A stretch of 64,000 nt of DNA, taken from assembly GCA_964017045.1 (NCBI GenBank), contig OZ024801.1, positions 34,831,257-34,895,256 on the forward strand, in the 5' to 3' direction. The DNA is from Omphiscola glabra. Taxonomy: Eukaryota > Mollusca > Gastropoda > Lymnaeidae. The notes under the pieces were generated by a model. It was not told where the DNA came from. It saw only the letters and a program-made list of their open reading frames with translations, and ran no database searches. Below, piece by piece: positions 1 to 11,157 of this stretch (position 1 is the first letter of the stretch; every line of letters begins with the position of its first letter). The translations under genes were made by a program, and so were the position numbers.

Positions 1-481
1 GCTGAACATCTTAATACGTGGGCTGAACATCATAATACGTGGGCTGAACATCTTAATACGTGGGCTGAACATCATAATACGTGGGCTGAACATCATAATA
101 CGTGGGCTGAACATCATAATACGTGGGCTGAACATCATAATACGTGGGCTGAACATCTTAATACGTGGGCTGAACATCATAATACGCGGGCTGAACATCA
201 TAATACGTGGGCTGAACATCTTAATACGTGGGCTGAACATCTTAATACGTGGGCTGAACATCATAATACGTGGGCTGAACATCATAATACGTGGGCTGAA
301 CATCTTAATACGTGGGCTGAACATCTTAATACGTGGGCTGAACATCATAATACGTGGGCTGAACATCTTAATACGTGGGCTGAACATCTTAATACGTGGG
401 CTGAACATCTTAATACGTGGGCTGAACATCATAATACGTGGGCTGAACATCATAATACGTGGGCTGAACATCATAATACGT
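1..481. repeat. 21-bp minisatellite, about 23 copies, cut by window edge
   Basis: Direct reading shows a perfectly phased 21-bp unit beginning GCTGAACATC and ending ATACGTGG. The main variation is a T/A swap in the middle (CTTAAT versus CATAAT). The array starts at base 1, so its true left end lies outside the window. It ends abruptly at 481 in AT-rich DNA. No function is visible. Confidence 0.97.
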
Positions 482-819
482 AAAATTTGACGATGGTTTT
501 CAAACTTTTTTTTTCTTCGAAGCGGCTATAAAAGTGTGTTGAAACGATCGTGAAACTTCATATTTAAATGAACCGCATGCTTTTGAAAAGGTAGATCTAT
601 TGTCTTACAGAATAGCAAACATAGCGACTTAGAGTATGTCATCCCACTAAACCCCTAGTTGTGGTCAAGCTTAGTCCTAATCTTGCCATTCAATAATCTA
701 TTTGTAGACCAACCAATACACAGCCAGGTCCTATACCAAGTTTTGGAGAGCTAATACTCTAATGACAACCATAATGAGACGGTGGCCGACCAACGCCCAA
801 CTATAGCTAGCAAATACCT
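482..819. other. Non-coding stretch, nothing recognised
   Basis: AT-rich DNA with no long open frame, RNA gene or recognisable element. Confidence 0.5.
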
Positions 820-966
820 ACTGTGGCCAACCAATACCTTAGTGTGGTCAACTAATATCTTAATGTTGTCAACCCATACCCTAATGTGGTCAACCAATAC
901 CCTAATGTGGTCAACAAATATCCTAATGTGGCCAACATTACCATAAGGTGGTCAACAAATACCCTA
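820..966. repeat. Degenerate 21-22-bp tandem repeat, about 7 copies
   Basis: Repeated words ACCCTAATGTGGTCAACCAAT with many substitutions (CCTTAGTGTGG, CTTAATGTTG). The decay suggests an older array than the near-perfect 21-bp array at the window start, with which it shares no sequence. Confidence 0.8.
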
Positions 967-2079
967 CACAAATATTAATAATAAAACTGGGTGTAAAACG
1001 AAATGTGTGTCGATGAAGATATAGGGCTTTAAATAACATGTCTTATTGTGATATTAATTCTTGCTTATTCCTCAATTCTCTTCACCGACCCTCTTAATTT
1101 GGCGGTAAAGGATTTTGTATAAGCCCATCATCTCCATGCTGCCGGACATCTAAATAAGATGACGGATCGAAGTGTGCACGCTCTAGTGAAACTTATATGT
1201 GCCTTTCTGTACGTCAGTGGGATCCGTCAGGCACATTCAATAAGTGGTACATACACTTCGTGATCATATACGTCATGGTGTGTGTGTGTGGGGGGGGGGG
1301 GGAGATTAGTTCTTAAACAAAACCAAATAACTACTATTGCGATTTAGTACGGTATAAAAATGTACCTCTGCGCACCTGACCGTATCTCTGCGCACCTGAT
1401 GATATACCATGGGGATGTTGTCAAAAACAAATTTACTGTTACTTTTATTAGAAAAGACCCCAAAAAATATACTTATCGTGTAATTTACCATATGACAATT
1501 TTGCCTCAAATAAGCTTAACTAACAGTAAAAATACACTGGCAGTTTAATGCATCTTTCACACTTCAAAAAATAAAATATTATTTTATGATTAGTCTGAAA
1601 GTGAGTAGTGTTGAATAACGTGATGAATATATATATATATATATATATATGTAATACATATAGGTATATTTAGATGTAGACAATCCAGATGATTAAAGAG
1701 TACTAATGTCCACATTTATATTATTATACAGAGTTGGGATAGAAAAAAGGGGTGGGGGTGGGGTGGCAATCCATCCATGTTCAAGAACATTAACATTTGA
1801 CATTGTGACGTAAACAGTAACAACAATCCACAAATCACCCTAACAGCTTTAAATAACAACAAAAAAATGTAAAAAAAATATTGTTAACATTTGATAAAAA
1901 CGATAAATTTAAACACATTTCTTTTGTATTCTTTTTTTTTTTAAATCACAAGAACGAATTTTTTTGTTTTATAAGTTGCTGTTGGACGAGGTTCTATATC
2001 TACTAGGAGTATTTTTCGCAAAACCAACTCCATTTTATCGACTTTACAAAAGATAATTTCCCTCATTATAAAGCCCTTG
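967..2079. other. Intergenic or intronic DNA with simple repeats
   Basis: Holds a GT run leading into 13 G at 1290-1302, a 20-bp direct duplication containing CTCTGCGCACCTGA at about 1364-1402, and a TA microsatellite at about 1627-1651. Two short overlapping open frames on opposite strands (1306-1548) have no recognisable motif, so I do not call a gene. Confidence 0.6.
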
Positions 2080-2344
2080 CATTGGCGTGGCTTGCCAGGG
2101 GCAAGGTCAATGTTGCCTTCCCTGTGCCGCCTCGTCTTGAATCGTCCCTCCCAAAATTCCACCATTGAATCACCCCCATCCCCGAGCATACGTATGTGTT
2201 TAAAGTAAATACAAATGTATTTAATAATAATAATTTTGAAAATTTTCTTTTTCTTAAGAGATCCGACGTCCCACTTTTGAAAAGTGAGCATCCGGGTGGG
2301 GGTGGTGAAAAGCTCCTTTGAATACCTCTTGTGCTACGCCACAG
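2080..2344. mobile_element. Candidate old hAT-type MITE
   Basis: The left end reads CATTGGCGTGGC and the reverse complement of the right end reads CTGTGGCGTAGC, 9 of 12 matching, and both resemble the hAT-type terminus CAGTGGCGTAGC seen cleanly at 21228-23332. The flanking 8-mers AGCCCTTG and AGTCTTGG match at only 5 of 8 positions. There is no coding capacity. If real, it is an eroded non-autonomous copy. Confidence 0.4.
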
Positions 2345-2656
2345 AGTCTTGGTAATGTTTCTTTCATTCATGGTCTTTTCTTTTTGGTTAATTGGTGATA
2401 ATAGAAGCGGTAAAAACAAAAATCTAAAAACACTCAATTAACATTTATTTTAAACAAAGACAAGTGATGAAATATTGTAATTTAGTTTTTAAATAGAGGT
2501 AACATTGAATGGAATTTCGAAATCCGTTGTAAACAGACCCTGCAGAGCATTGATTATCGTTTCTGAAAATGTCGCACTTCACGAAGTATCTAAACTTTTC
2601 TATTGCCTTCCCACGCTACATAAAAATTAGAATTATTATAAACAGTGGTGGATTCA
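2345..2656. other. Non-coding stretch, nothing recognised
   Basis: AT-rich DNA between a candidate MITE and a short GC-rich array. No supported gene. Confidence 0.5.
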
Positions 2657-2815
2657 GGGTCCCGTGCCTCCATACTGGGGCGAATTCAAGGGTCCCGTGC
2701 CTCCCCACGGGGGCGATTTCAAGGGTCCCGTGCCTGCCCATTCCTACCGACAGAGGCGGATTCAAGGGTCCCGTGCCTCCCCACAGGGGCGAATTCAGGG
2801 GTCCCGTGCCTTCCA
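2657..2815. repeat. 33-bp GC-rich tandem repeat, 5 copies
   Basis: GGGTCCCGTGCC recurs at 2657, 2690, 2723, 2766 and 2799, a spacing of 33, 33, 43 and 33 bases. The unit is much more GC-rich than its surroundings. It produces short open frames in several frames and on both strands, which I regard as repeat artefacts. It lies directly beyond the Penelope-like fragment that is read on the minus strand. Confidence 0.9.
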
Positions 2816-2840
2816 CTACTATACTGAATTTTTTAAAACT

Positions 2841-3063
2841 GATATTGAACAGGTGTTCTCTAAAACGGTCTCCAAGGCGGTGACCTGTCTCTCCTACGTA
2901 TGATTTTCGGCACTTTTTATAAATGCTTGTGTAAGTTACGTTCTGAGTTGTGGAGGTAAACCCATCTTGATCTGAATATTTCCAGAAGGAAAGTGATATT
3001 ATCAACTGCAATCACATAGGGGCATGTGTTACAGCGGCTACCTTTGCAACATTTCGTACCATT
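2841..3063 (-). pseudogene. Penelope-like retroelement GIY-YIG endonuclease fragment
   Basis: Two overlapping minus-strand frames join across a frameshift. The upstream frame gives GTKCCKGSRCNTCPY (about 3060-3016). The downstream frame gives TTQNVTY, then KKCRKSYVGETG and HRLGDRFREHL (about 2945-2850). The order Gly-Thr, Cys-rich knuckle CxxxxCxxCP, a variable stretch, CxK-YVGETG, DRFREHL is the C-terminal GIY-YIG-type endonuclease region known from Penelope-like elements. The reverse transcriptase that should precede it is not present; upstream there is only a TA-rich microsatellite. The fragment is clearly broken and not expected to be functional. A stand-alone GIY-YIG protein is a less likely alternative. 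Confidence 0.75.
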
Positions 3064-3711
3064 CTGTGATTTTATATCAGAAAGTGTACGAGATATATAT
3101 ATATATATAATTATAATGTACATTTTAATAATATAAATATATATAAATGTTTTTTGTTGTACCGATAAAGGCATTGGCCGTAACGTTTAAACTTGCATTT
3201 CGTGTAACCATAATTAAAGCTTATATTTAGTTATCAACGCAAATGGTTTGTGTCTTATTAATCTGAAAATGACCGAACGTTTGAATGACAATGTTTATCC
3301 GGTTAAGCTGCCCTGACCTGACCCACATGGCGACAACTGCCACCACTCAAGCATACGTGACATTATCAATAAATGTACTTTAACGTCACAATCAATACAT
3401 TGGCTAACAACGTGATCACTTAAATTACCATCACACGAAATAAAAATATCCTTTCAATATCACTGATCATGGGTAAAATCTAAGGATTGAATTAAAACAA
3501 GCAACGGAACAAAATATTTTATGAGAAAAGATATATTTTTTGTAGTTGTCAATCTAACTTAATAATATATAGTGTTCCTACATTCTAAAAACTAAATGAC
3601 ATAAATAGATGTGTGATTAAAGCTGAACGATTATTCCAGGCTCGGAGTAAGACATATATTGACTACATACAATGAGAACAGCGTCAAGTATGAAATGTAC
3701 TGGCTGATCCC
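3064..3711. other. AT-rich stretch with TA microsatellites and a ribozyme-like word
   Basis: Contains TA-rich runs at about 3093-3145 and the word CCGATAAAGGCATTGGCCGT followed by AACG near 3162-3185, which resembles a decayed hammerhead-type core (see findings). No coding region is supported. Confidence 0.5.
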
Positions 3712-3900
3712 CAGAGGCTTAGCTAAAAAAGGAGGGGGGGGGACAGATGTCCTGGGCGCCAAATTAGTTAGGGGCGCCAATATGTTCTTTGAACTAATTT
3801 TATTTATGAAAATAAATGGGTTTGAGAGCTAAAAAAAGAAAGGAAGGCTCTTTAAAATGAAACTTGTCCCAGGGCGCCAAACACTCTAGCTACGCCTCTG
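3712..3900. mobile_element. hAT-type MITE with target duplication
   Basis: A 189-bp element. The left end is CAGAGGCTTAGCTA and the reverse complement of the right end is CAGAGGCGTAGCTA (13 of 14). Flanking 8-mers are CTGATCCC (3704-3711) and CTGACCCC (3901-3908), 7 of 8 matching, the 8-bp duplication length expected for hAT. GGGCGCCAA occurs three times inside the element. A run of 9 G lies at 3734-3742. There is no open frame, so it would need transposase in trans. Confidence 0.82.
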
Positions 3901-4014
3901 CTGACCCCATCCAGTTTTTGATGGTATAATAAGCTCTTGAACTAAATAAAACAACAAACTGTGTATTTCTACACATATAAACAAGTGATTTCTCTACAAT
4001 TTCCCATTAAGGGG

Positions 4015-4165
4015 ATGTGACCATTCGCCACCGTCACTTCACCGACGCTACAATTCTGTCACCTGTGTATTTAATAATTTATCATAGTCGGCGAAATGAC
4101 CGTCGAGGAATCGTCCCAGCGGCAAAGGCGAAACGGTGGAGGCGAATCGTCACTAACGCCCTAGC
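4015..4165. repeat. Imperfect inverted repeat, MITE-like
   Basis: GTGACCATTCGCC near 4017 is mirrored by GGCGAATCGTCAC near 4142-4154, and GGCGAAATGACCG lies between them. The repeated word TCATTTCGCC/GGCGAAATGA is of a kind common in invertebrate palindromic repeats. I see no target duplication, so the boundaries are approximate. Confidence 0.4.
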
Positions 4166-5264
4166 CGATTCCTTAACACTATTAAAAGGTGGAGTTTGTT
4201 ATGGTTTAAATATAATAATACTTCGATGTCACTTACAGAATAAGAAATGTTGGTACTCTTTGAAAGTGCGAGAGGCCGCTGGCTCTTTGGGGATGTTTTT
4301 TCCTCAAACTCAAAGATAAGACTATTTTTATATCATGTGGCTACTTATGTTTTTCTAAAGATAATAATATTTCTATACCCTAAGGCTGGGTATCTTTGTT
4401 CAAATGATTATGCCCCTCGGGGCTGTGGGGGTTTTTTAAAATAGAAAGATCAAACATGGAATAATAAATGTGGCTATAGTTGCTGTAACATTGCTTAAAC
4501 AAAATAGCTCACAATATGTTAAAGTTTCGGGGAACAGATAGTGAATGAACTAAGATGCACAAAAGGGGATATGAAACTCAAGTAGATAATAATCTAAGAT
4601 GTAAAATAGGAGACAAGAGACCAACGTAGTGAATAAACTAAGATGTCTAATGAAATAATGGGGAACACATTTTATTACGGTTCCTATCCTTCCATTTGGA
4701 AACAAAGCCGCGATCTATAATTTAATCCCCTCTTCTGTATGCGCCTGATTGGAGATAAACACATGTATTTGATTTTATATTTCATCTTGAGTTTGAATGA
4801 TACCCTTGTGATAAAGGACTACTTAATGCATTACACATGAAATTGAAGCGGGTCTCTATATTTAGTTTTCGATATGTAGAACGCTTCCTTCTTCTACATC
4901 AATAAGAAGTAAATAATAATACACTGGTATATCCGGTATTTGTTAAATGGAAATAACATGATATGTTAGAACCAGGGGAAGGGGGTCGAGGTTTCTAAAA
5001 CTAACCACAGTACGTCCGATTGTGTGGATGTAAATAATTCTGGGAAATTTCAGTACAATAAATTACTTAAGAGCACTTGAGAAACACCAGGCCGAGAATA
5101 CTAGAAATTATTTGAGAACACCTGAAAACACTAGAGAAAACGAATTCTCGTCTCAGAGTAAAAAATAATTTAATTCATTTTTATTTTTCCCTCGCTTCGT
5201 TCATTTTTAATAATCGGTTTAACGTAGGACATACTTATTAGCTCCCATTTCTCGCTATCAATAT
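4166..5264. other. About 1.1 kb with no supported gene
   Basis: AT-rich sequence with short open frames only, none with a recognisable motif. A loosely repeated theme GAGAA/CACTTGAGAA occurs at 5068-5140. Confidence 0.55.
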
Positions 5265-5474
5265 TGTAACGAACCTTGCTCGTCTCTGCTCTCTAATTAA
5301 TTTGCAACTGTGTACACTCTGTCTCTCGTGTGCACCAATATGACAACTCAATGATCGTTATAGTCTTTGAACATTTATTTGTCTTATCCTTTGCTTCACT
5401 TTCTCTCGCTCTCTCTGTCGTACTTAACTCCTACTGTCACGGTCCCTCTCTACTCCCGTCTGACCACCTGCCTG

Positions 5475-5534
5475 CCCGGCTGAGTTCTGCCCGGCTGAGT
5501 TCTCCCCGGCTGAGTTCTGACCGGCTGAGTTCTC
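5475..5534. repeat. 15-bp repeat inside the solo LTR, 4 copies
   Basis: CCGGCTGAGTTCT recurs at 15-base spacing. It lies downstream of the TATA-like box in LTR orientation, so it would be in the transcribed leader. Confidence 0.85.
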
Positions 5535-5554
5535 TCTAGTCCGTCCGACTGTCT

Positions 5555-5563
5555 CTTTTATAA
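5555..5563 (-). promoter_or_regulatory. Candidate TATA box of the solo LTR
   Basis: The plus strand reads CTTTTATAA, that is TTATAAAAG on the minus strand, placed about 200 bp into the 495-bp LTR. Confidence 0.5.
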
Positions 5564-5702
5564 GTCCCAAGTTCCCAGGGCCCCAATCCCCTTCTTATGT
5601 AACACACAGCGTAATAGGTCATAAACCAACGCTGCCATTCCGTCGCGGGCAATCTGACAAGCTTGACACTTTGTTTGATGTGGGACTCCCCCACCACCCC
5701 TT

Positions 5703-5757
5703 ACGGGTCGACTATTGTCTGGACACTCCACGGGTCGACTATTGTCTGGACACTCCA
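5703..5757. repeat. 27-bp direct duplication at LTR start
   Basis: CGGGTCGACTATTGTCTGG followed by ACACTCCA is present twice in a row just inside the 5' end (minus orientation) of the solo LTR. Confidence 0.85.
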
Positions 5758-5759
5758 CA

Positions 5760-7952
5760 ATATCATATCAGAACCTTGTTTTTAAACTCATTGGTTGTAG
5801 ATAGGGACAATACCCTCTAGTGAAATTATTTCATTGACAGCGCAGCACTGAATGTTGTTTGGAAACAACTAGAGATAAGAAACATGGCTTGGGCGCATCT
5901 TGAGTTTAAAACCTCGCCTGGACACTTTTGAACTAGATTTTATACATCAAGAAGCACTCATGTTTAGACTTGCCCTACAACACAGTTGGTGCCGACCCTA
6001 TTATATAACAGGCAGGACATGACTCCACAGATATGACCATAAGAATTCCAATCGATACCAGTCCAATTGTCTCACCCGGCCTTGACCTGAGCCGTTCCTA
6101 TGGCACCACAATAACTATGGACGGATCCAAAAACAAGAAAATATAAGGGAGCAAAACCATCAAACTGACAAGTGGAAATACGGTAACATTTAGGCGCATG
6201 CAAGAATATAATTTTTCACACTCAGCACCCACAATCCTCAAATTACACTGTGTGATTTATATTTGTACAGTTTTTCGTATGGGTTTAAACCAAGGGTAAA
6301 TAACTATATAACCCAAGAGGGTGCTTGGTCCTTACATTTCATGGACAACCCAAAACAACTAAGAAACAACACACAGGCAAGGAGAACAATTCATGTTAAA
6401 TTATGATAAAAATAATATAGTATTTGCTACCCCTTAATGAACACGCGTAAAATGTATTATATATTTAAATTAAATCAAACTTTGGATTTCAATTGAAATA
6501 TTGTATCCTTATTGCAGAAATGCGACTTGGTTTTTCATAAGCGGTGAGATGTCGGTAATGATGAAGGATGTTGTGATATTTTTAATTTTTTTGGGGGGAT
6601 AGAAGTGTTCCTGAGATTGTGTAGGGTGGAAGAAACGCATTTCGGGTCATGGGAAATGCCTGGATCCGGAGATTCGAATTTTCCAAGAAAAGTTCACCAA
6701 GACGCAACTTACACATCATTAGTCAGAAGATGGACGCACCACGCCGCGGGAATGTACAGCGCTGCTAATGAGCGCCCATTCGGACATGCCTCCTGCTCTC
6801 ACGAAAGAGATGTGGCGCTGGATTTTAATTTTCCCAGATGTCAAAGGTTCTTACGTTGCCAACTTGACGCCCTGTGAGTGTAAGTACCTCTGCTAGTTAT
6901 TAATATAACTATATGCAAAAATCTGCTCATCCATTTCGACGAAATGTCAGTCAAATATAAGAACAAAGACATTACACTGAGACAAACATAAGCCCATTTG
7001 CATACGCCTTGAGGTAATCAACATCATATGTCACAGCTTCATGCACTTTGACATCATTCCCAACGATTGATGTAGTGCTTCATGACGAAGTCCAACAACC
7101 AGGGCTTTTTGTGGCTCCGCTGTTGTCGAAGATGGCAATGCCCGCGGCGGTAATGAAAGCTAATCAAGTCGGGTCTGACACAGGTATCCGGACATTGTCG
7201 ATACAAAGAAGCAAGTTGTGTCGATACTGAAGTTGATAATGGGTGTAAAGTGGTATAATGGGGTTTTACACAAGCAAAACGTGGGGGAAAGGCAACGAAC
7301 CTCAAATGTGTTTCAGAGATCGCACCGAGGCACCTCACCTTTTCTCAGGGTCGGAGACAGAAACTCATGTATAAGGTACGGGTGTAAGAAAACGCTTCGT
7401 GTGCACACATGTACACGCACCAATCAGGCTCTTCCTCATGACTAACATCAGTGACTGACATGGCGTTTAAATAGCGATGCATAATGACAAAAAATAATAG
7501 AGATCGGGCTGGAGTACGGGGAGGGGGGGTGATTAGTGTAAATGTACAAGGAGCACAAGGGCTGATGTGAAAACTTGATTAAAACACATCAATAAAGAAA
7601 GGGGGAGTTGAGATTGTTCACCCAGGAGTCACATGGTCTTTATATGGAGGTGCGGGATTTTCGGATAACTGCACAGTTTGTATCATGAAGAGAGAGCGGC
7701 AAAATATTTGGCTCCCATGGTGGCACTAAAAGTACCTACGCCCCTAGGCAGTGTATCTCTCGTCACCAAAATCATCGATCATTTTCATCGGCGTGTATGG
7801 TGTGGGGTAGAAATCGAGGGCGCCGATGAATTTTGCTTTCATTTATATAAATAAAAGCGAAACAAATCTTTTGCTCTCCTCTTGAACACTACTTCTAAGC
7901 TAAGTGCTACAATATAATTTTTTTATACTTTTTAAAGTTTTTCTGTTTGTTC
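5760..7952. other. About 2.2 kb with short unassigned open frames
   Basis: The longest frame is 90 codons at 6605-6877 on the plus strand, in a locally less AT-rich patch (6640-6880) that ends close to a GTGAGTGTAAGT donor-like sequence. No domain is recognised and no matching acceptor or partner exon is evident, so I do not call it. Overlapping opposite-strand frames at 7048-7445 are likewise unassigned. Confidence 0.4.
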
Positions 7953-8040
7953 GCTGATGAAGGCTTCGTTCGTTGTTTTGTTGCGTTCCTTTTATCAGGT
8001 TTAACTTTACTGTGTTTAACTAATTTTCTATTGTGCTAAC
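7940..8040 (+). repeat. Dispersed repeat, copy 1 (retroelement-like)
   Basis: CTGATGAAGGCTTCGTTCG followed by TTGTTTTGTTGCGTTCC and TATCAGGTTT is matched in reverse orientation at 55975-56075. The second copy shows these are fragments of one dispersed family. The CTGATGA word is reminiscent of retroelement-borne hammerhead cores but the rest of the core is not intact. Confidence 0.5.
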
Positions 8041-10901
8041 CTGATTGCAGTCTCCCCCATCATTACCCTGAAAGGCATTTATAATTAAGATTAATCTTGG
8101 GCAGTGGAGTGGTCAGAGGAGCCTTCTCCCTAGACTTATTTTATTTTTATTATTTCAAAATCAAAGAGTTGTATTTTAGAGTATAGTTAAATTCATGTTT
8201 CGATTAGACATTTTAAGGGTCGGGGAGGGGGGGGGTGGCATTATGATGCCAGTGTCATACATAAGCTGAATCCACTTTAGTTGTGGTATGCCCCAGAGTA
8301 ATCATTTGGCACAAGATTATATTTAAACACCTACTGTAACATTGATCAGCGTGAGGGAAGGGGTGCAGAAATTAAGTGCGCTGAAGAAAGTTCCGCAAAC
8401 TTAAGTGGCGCATACTTAAATTGAGACTTTCTTTCAGACAATTTTGAGGTGACATTTCAAACGTTCGTGTTGGAAGTGCCAAAATTAGCCATAACAATGA
8501 TCAGAGACATCTTTAACGCCGCACCAGGGGGACATGAACTAAATTAATTCCAGCTGTGATGCCATTGAGGTTATACATTTTCCTTAACTAGCCTATTAAA
8601 TCTTTGAGTCCAAAGAAAATTTTTTATTCATTCAAAATACAAGAATGCATTTTAGCAAATACTTTAATTAAGTTTTGTAATATTCTACACTTGGAGAGCA
8701 ACGGAAGAGATACTCCTTTAAAAAATGGAGGTGTCACTTAAACTTAGAAACATCGTATGAGCCCAGCAACCCATACGAATGCAGTGTGCCTCGGATATTT
8801 TAGGGGCTTAAAGATGTGGTTTGGATATTTTCTTATTATGATCTCTCAATGTAAAAGGGGAGGGGGGGGGACAAAAAGTTCCAAAAGGGTCTCGAAAACT
8901 CGAGCGACGTCTCTGCTTGACCTGCTTATGTTATGGAAATATTTTTATATTACTAAATAGTAATCTGGCATTCATTTTTTATTTGAGCCTATTTTGGGAC
9001 TTAACTATTTAGTTCATAAATAAATTTTCAGAAGAAAACAGTTTTCCATCACAAAAAAGCACTGCTAACATCATTTTATATGTAGATCGCAAATGAAAAA
9101 AATACTTAAAATAATTAACTTACTTGTAATAATAACCTTTGCTAAAATATTTCCAATTCAAATAGAAAAAAAATGCGAATTAGAAAGGTCTATACATTTT
9201 TAAGTGTTATCAAAACTGGTCTTTCTTATAAATAGTATATGAACGCCATTATTATGTAAAGAAGGCATGAGTTGTTAACAAAATAAAGTATACAATTCCC
9301 AATATTCAGTTAATTGAAATTTTTATTTGGAATTTCCAACTACTATAACATTTCTTCAGATAAATTACAAATTGCCACTTAGATATACTTTAAAACATTT
9401 TATTCCCAAATTCACATAATTTATTTTAAATTGACAAATTAGGAATAAGATTTTTTTCTAAAACAAGTACCAACAAAAAATTGAATTGGCATGATAATCG
9501 AAATGCTAGTTCGAAAAAGACATTTTTTTAGCTTTCCGATAGAGTTTAATTAGAAAAACTCCGTGCAACTAGATGGGACAGTTTGTTCATTATTATGATA
9601 TTAAAAAGACAAAAGCAGTTGGGAATTTAATAAATATAGGCTTTTTTTAAAAAATATCTGTTATTAAGGAAACTTTGTTACAAAAAGAACACGTTTAAAG
9701 AAAACACAAATGCGTTCGATATAAATATTGATGAAATGTGCACTATTTCCGTTAAATTCTTTTTTAAAAATGTATCTCATTTTTTTTTTTAAGTTTCCAT
9801 TTTATATAACTCAACATTCATAAAATTAAGTACATTTATAATTATGCTATTAAAAATATTTTTAAAGCCTAATGCCATCATACAATTTATAATTAAATTA
9901 ACACATTTAAATTAGAATTGTAGACCTTGATATTGATGTAAAGTTAGTTTAATACAGTGTTATTAAAGTCTTTAAATTTGTGACGTTGCAAAAAATGAAT
10001 GAATAAAATACCGATAAGTGCGAACAACGGGAGGTAAGACTTCGGCTCATTATCAGAAGCGGCCAGTACGAAATGTTTTATCGATTACTGTAAGCTTTTA
10101 ACGATATTGACATTTTATATACGGATCATCAAATATATCGAACGTAGCAATATTTCATAGATTCAACTCATTGTCATTGGTTAAAGGCACCAGATATTAT
10201 TCTCTAAAAAAATCTTTGAAAATAACAATTTAGTCGGGGGGGGGGGGGGGCGGGGGTTAAAATATTTAATCGTTATATTGCTGTACACATTTTGCTACGG
10301 GGGGGGGGGCACTTGACTCTACCCAGGGAGGCAGTGCCCCCCGAGAGATGGCTCAAAGAAACCCAGTCAGTAAGCCAGCCCACGACCAATTTTCCTACAA
10401 ATGAACGCACTAGGGGTTTTTTCTGCAATACAGAGCTCACAAAGCTCTTCTACATTTAAGAACACGACCAGCTCAGAAGTGTCATGCATGTCAGCATAAT
10501 TGATGGTATGTTTACATAAATATTTCCTTCTCATTTATTTTGCTTAGCAGCGAAGAGATCTTCTAATTATGCAAGGGTGTTCTTTTTTTAGGTTAACGCT
10601 GTGTCACTGGAGGCTATTGAAGAATTTGAGGCTGAAAATAACCCGAGACAGGCTATTTTGTCAGGTGAAAGGTCAATGGAGTTGTGTTTCAAATTAAATT
10701 GCAAAATTGTGACGGATGAATTGACAAGGTCGTTTGGCCGAGGGTGTTAAAACCAATACGACAAACATAAAAGTAATCTGATGGTCATGTACACATGGTT
10801 TACAATCATGTACACACGTTGTTTACAATCACCGAGCCCCGTTGTTTCTCGATGGTGCTCTTAAATATTTGATGAATTTATTCTGTATACTAGCAGTGAC
10901 G
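8041..10901. other. About 2.9 kb AT-rich DNA with G-tracts
   Basis: No gene is supported. Notable items are G runs at 8227-8235, 8862-8870, 10236-10250 and 10299-10309. The words GCGACGTCTCTG at about 8905-8917 resemble the right end of a hAT MITE, but no left partner or 8-bp duplication was found. The segment 8990-10020 is extremely AT-rich. Confidence 0.55.
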
Positions 10902-11157
10902 CAGACCTGTTTACCCTCAAACTTTTAAAATCGTACAACATCATCACAAAATCGTTCAATACATTATCTTAATCGTAAAAAATAAACATACAGTATATAT
11001 AATGTATACACCTCAAAATCGTACACTGTGCGCCAAAATCGTAAGAAAATCGTTCAATACATTATCTTAATATTAAAAAATAAACGTAACGTATATATAA
11101 TGTATACACCTCAAAATCGTAAACTGTACGCCAAAATCGTAAGAGTAAACAGGTCTG
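10902..11157. mobile_element. MITE with CAGACCTGTTTAC inverted ends
   Basis: The left end is CAGACCTGTTTAC and the right end reads GTAAACAGGTCTG, a perfect 13-bp terminal inverted repeat. The flanks are GTGACG (10896-10901) and GTGATG (11158-11163), 5 of 6 matching. The interior is largely two diverged direct copies of about 100 bp (10952-11045 and 11048-11142) sharing TACATTATCTTAAT, GTATATATAATGTATACACC and CGCCAAAATCGTAAG. There is no coding capacity. I cannot assign it to a superfamily; a duplication of about 6 bp does not fit hAT, mariner or piggyBac well. Confidence 0.7.

Larger units (their letters stand above)
5265..5759 (-). mobile_element. Solo LTR, minus orientation
   Basis: Read on the minus strand it begins TGTGGAGTGTCC and ends GGTTCGTTACA, the TG...CA ends of an LTR, and is flanked by ATAT on both sides (5261-5264 and 5760-5763), a plausible 4-bp target duplication. 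In the same orientation there is a TATA-like TTATAAAAG (plus coordinates about 5555-5563), then short GC-rich repeats, then AATAAA near the far end, the expected U3-R-U5 order. Length is 495 bp. No internal retrotransposon region is adjacent, so this is a recombination-derived solo LTR, probably of a Gypsy-like element. Confidence 0.8.

Noticed and set aside
6605..6877. 90-codon plus frame in a GC-richer patch ending near a donor-like site
   Set aside because: No recognisable domain, acceptor or partner exon; kept only as a note.
8757..8918. hAT MITE suggested by GCGACGTCTCTG and a G-run
   Set aside because: No matching left end and no 8-bp duplication.
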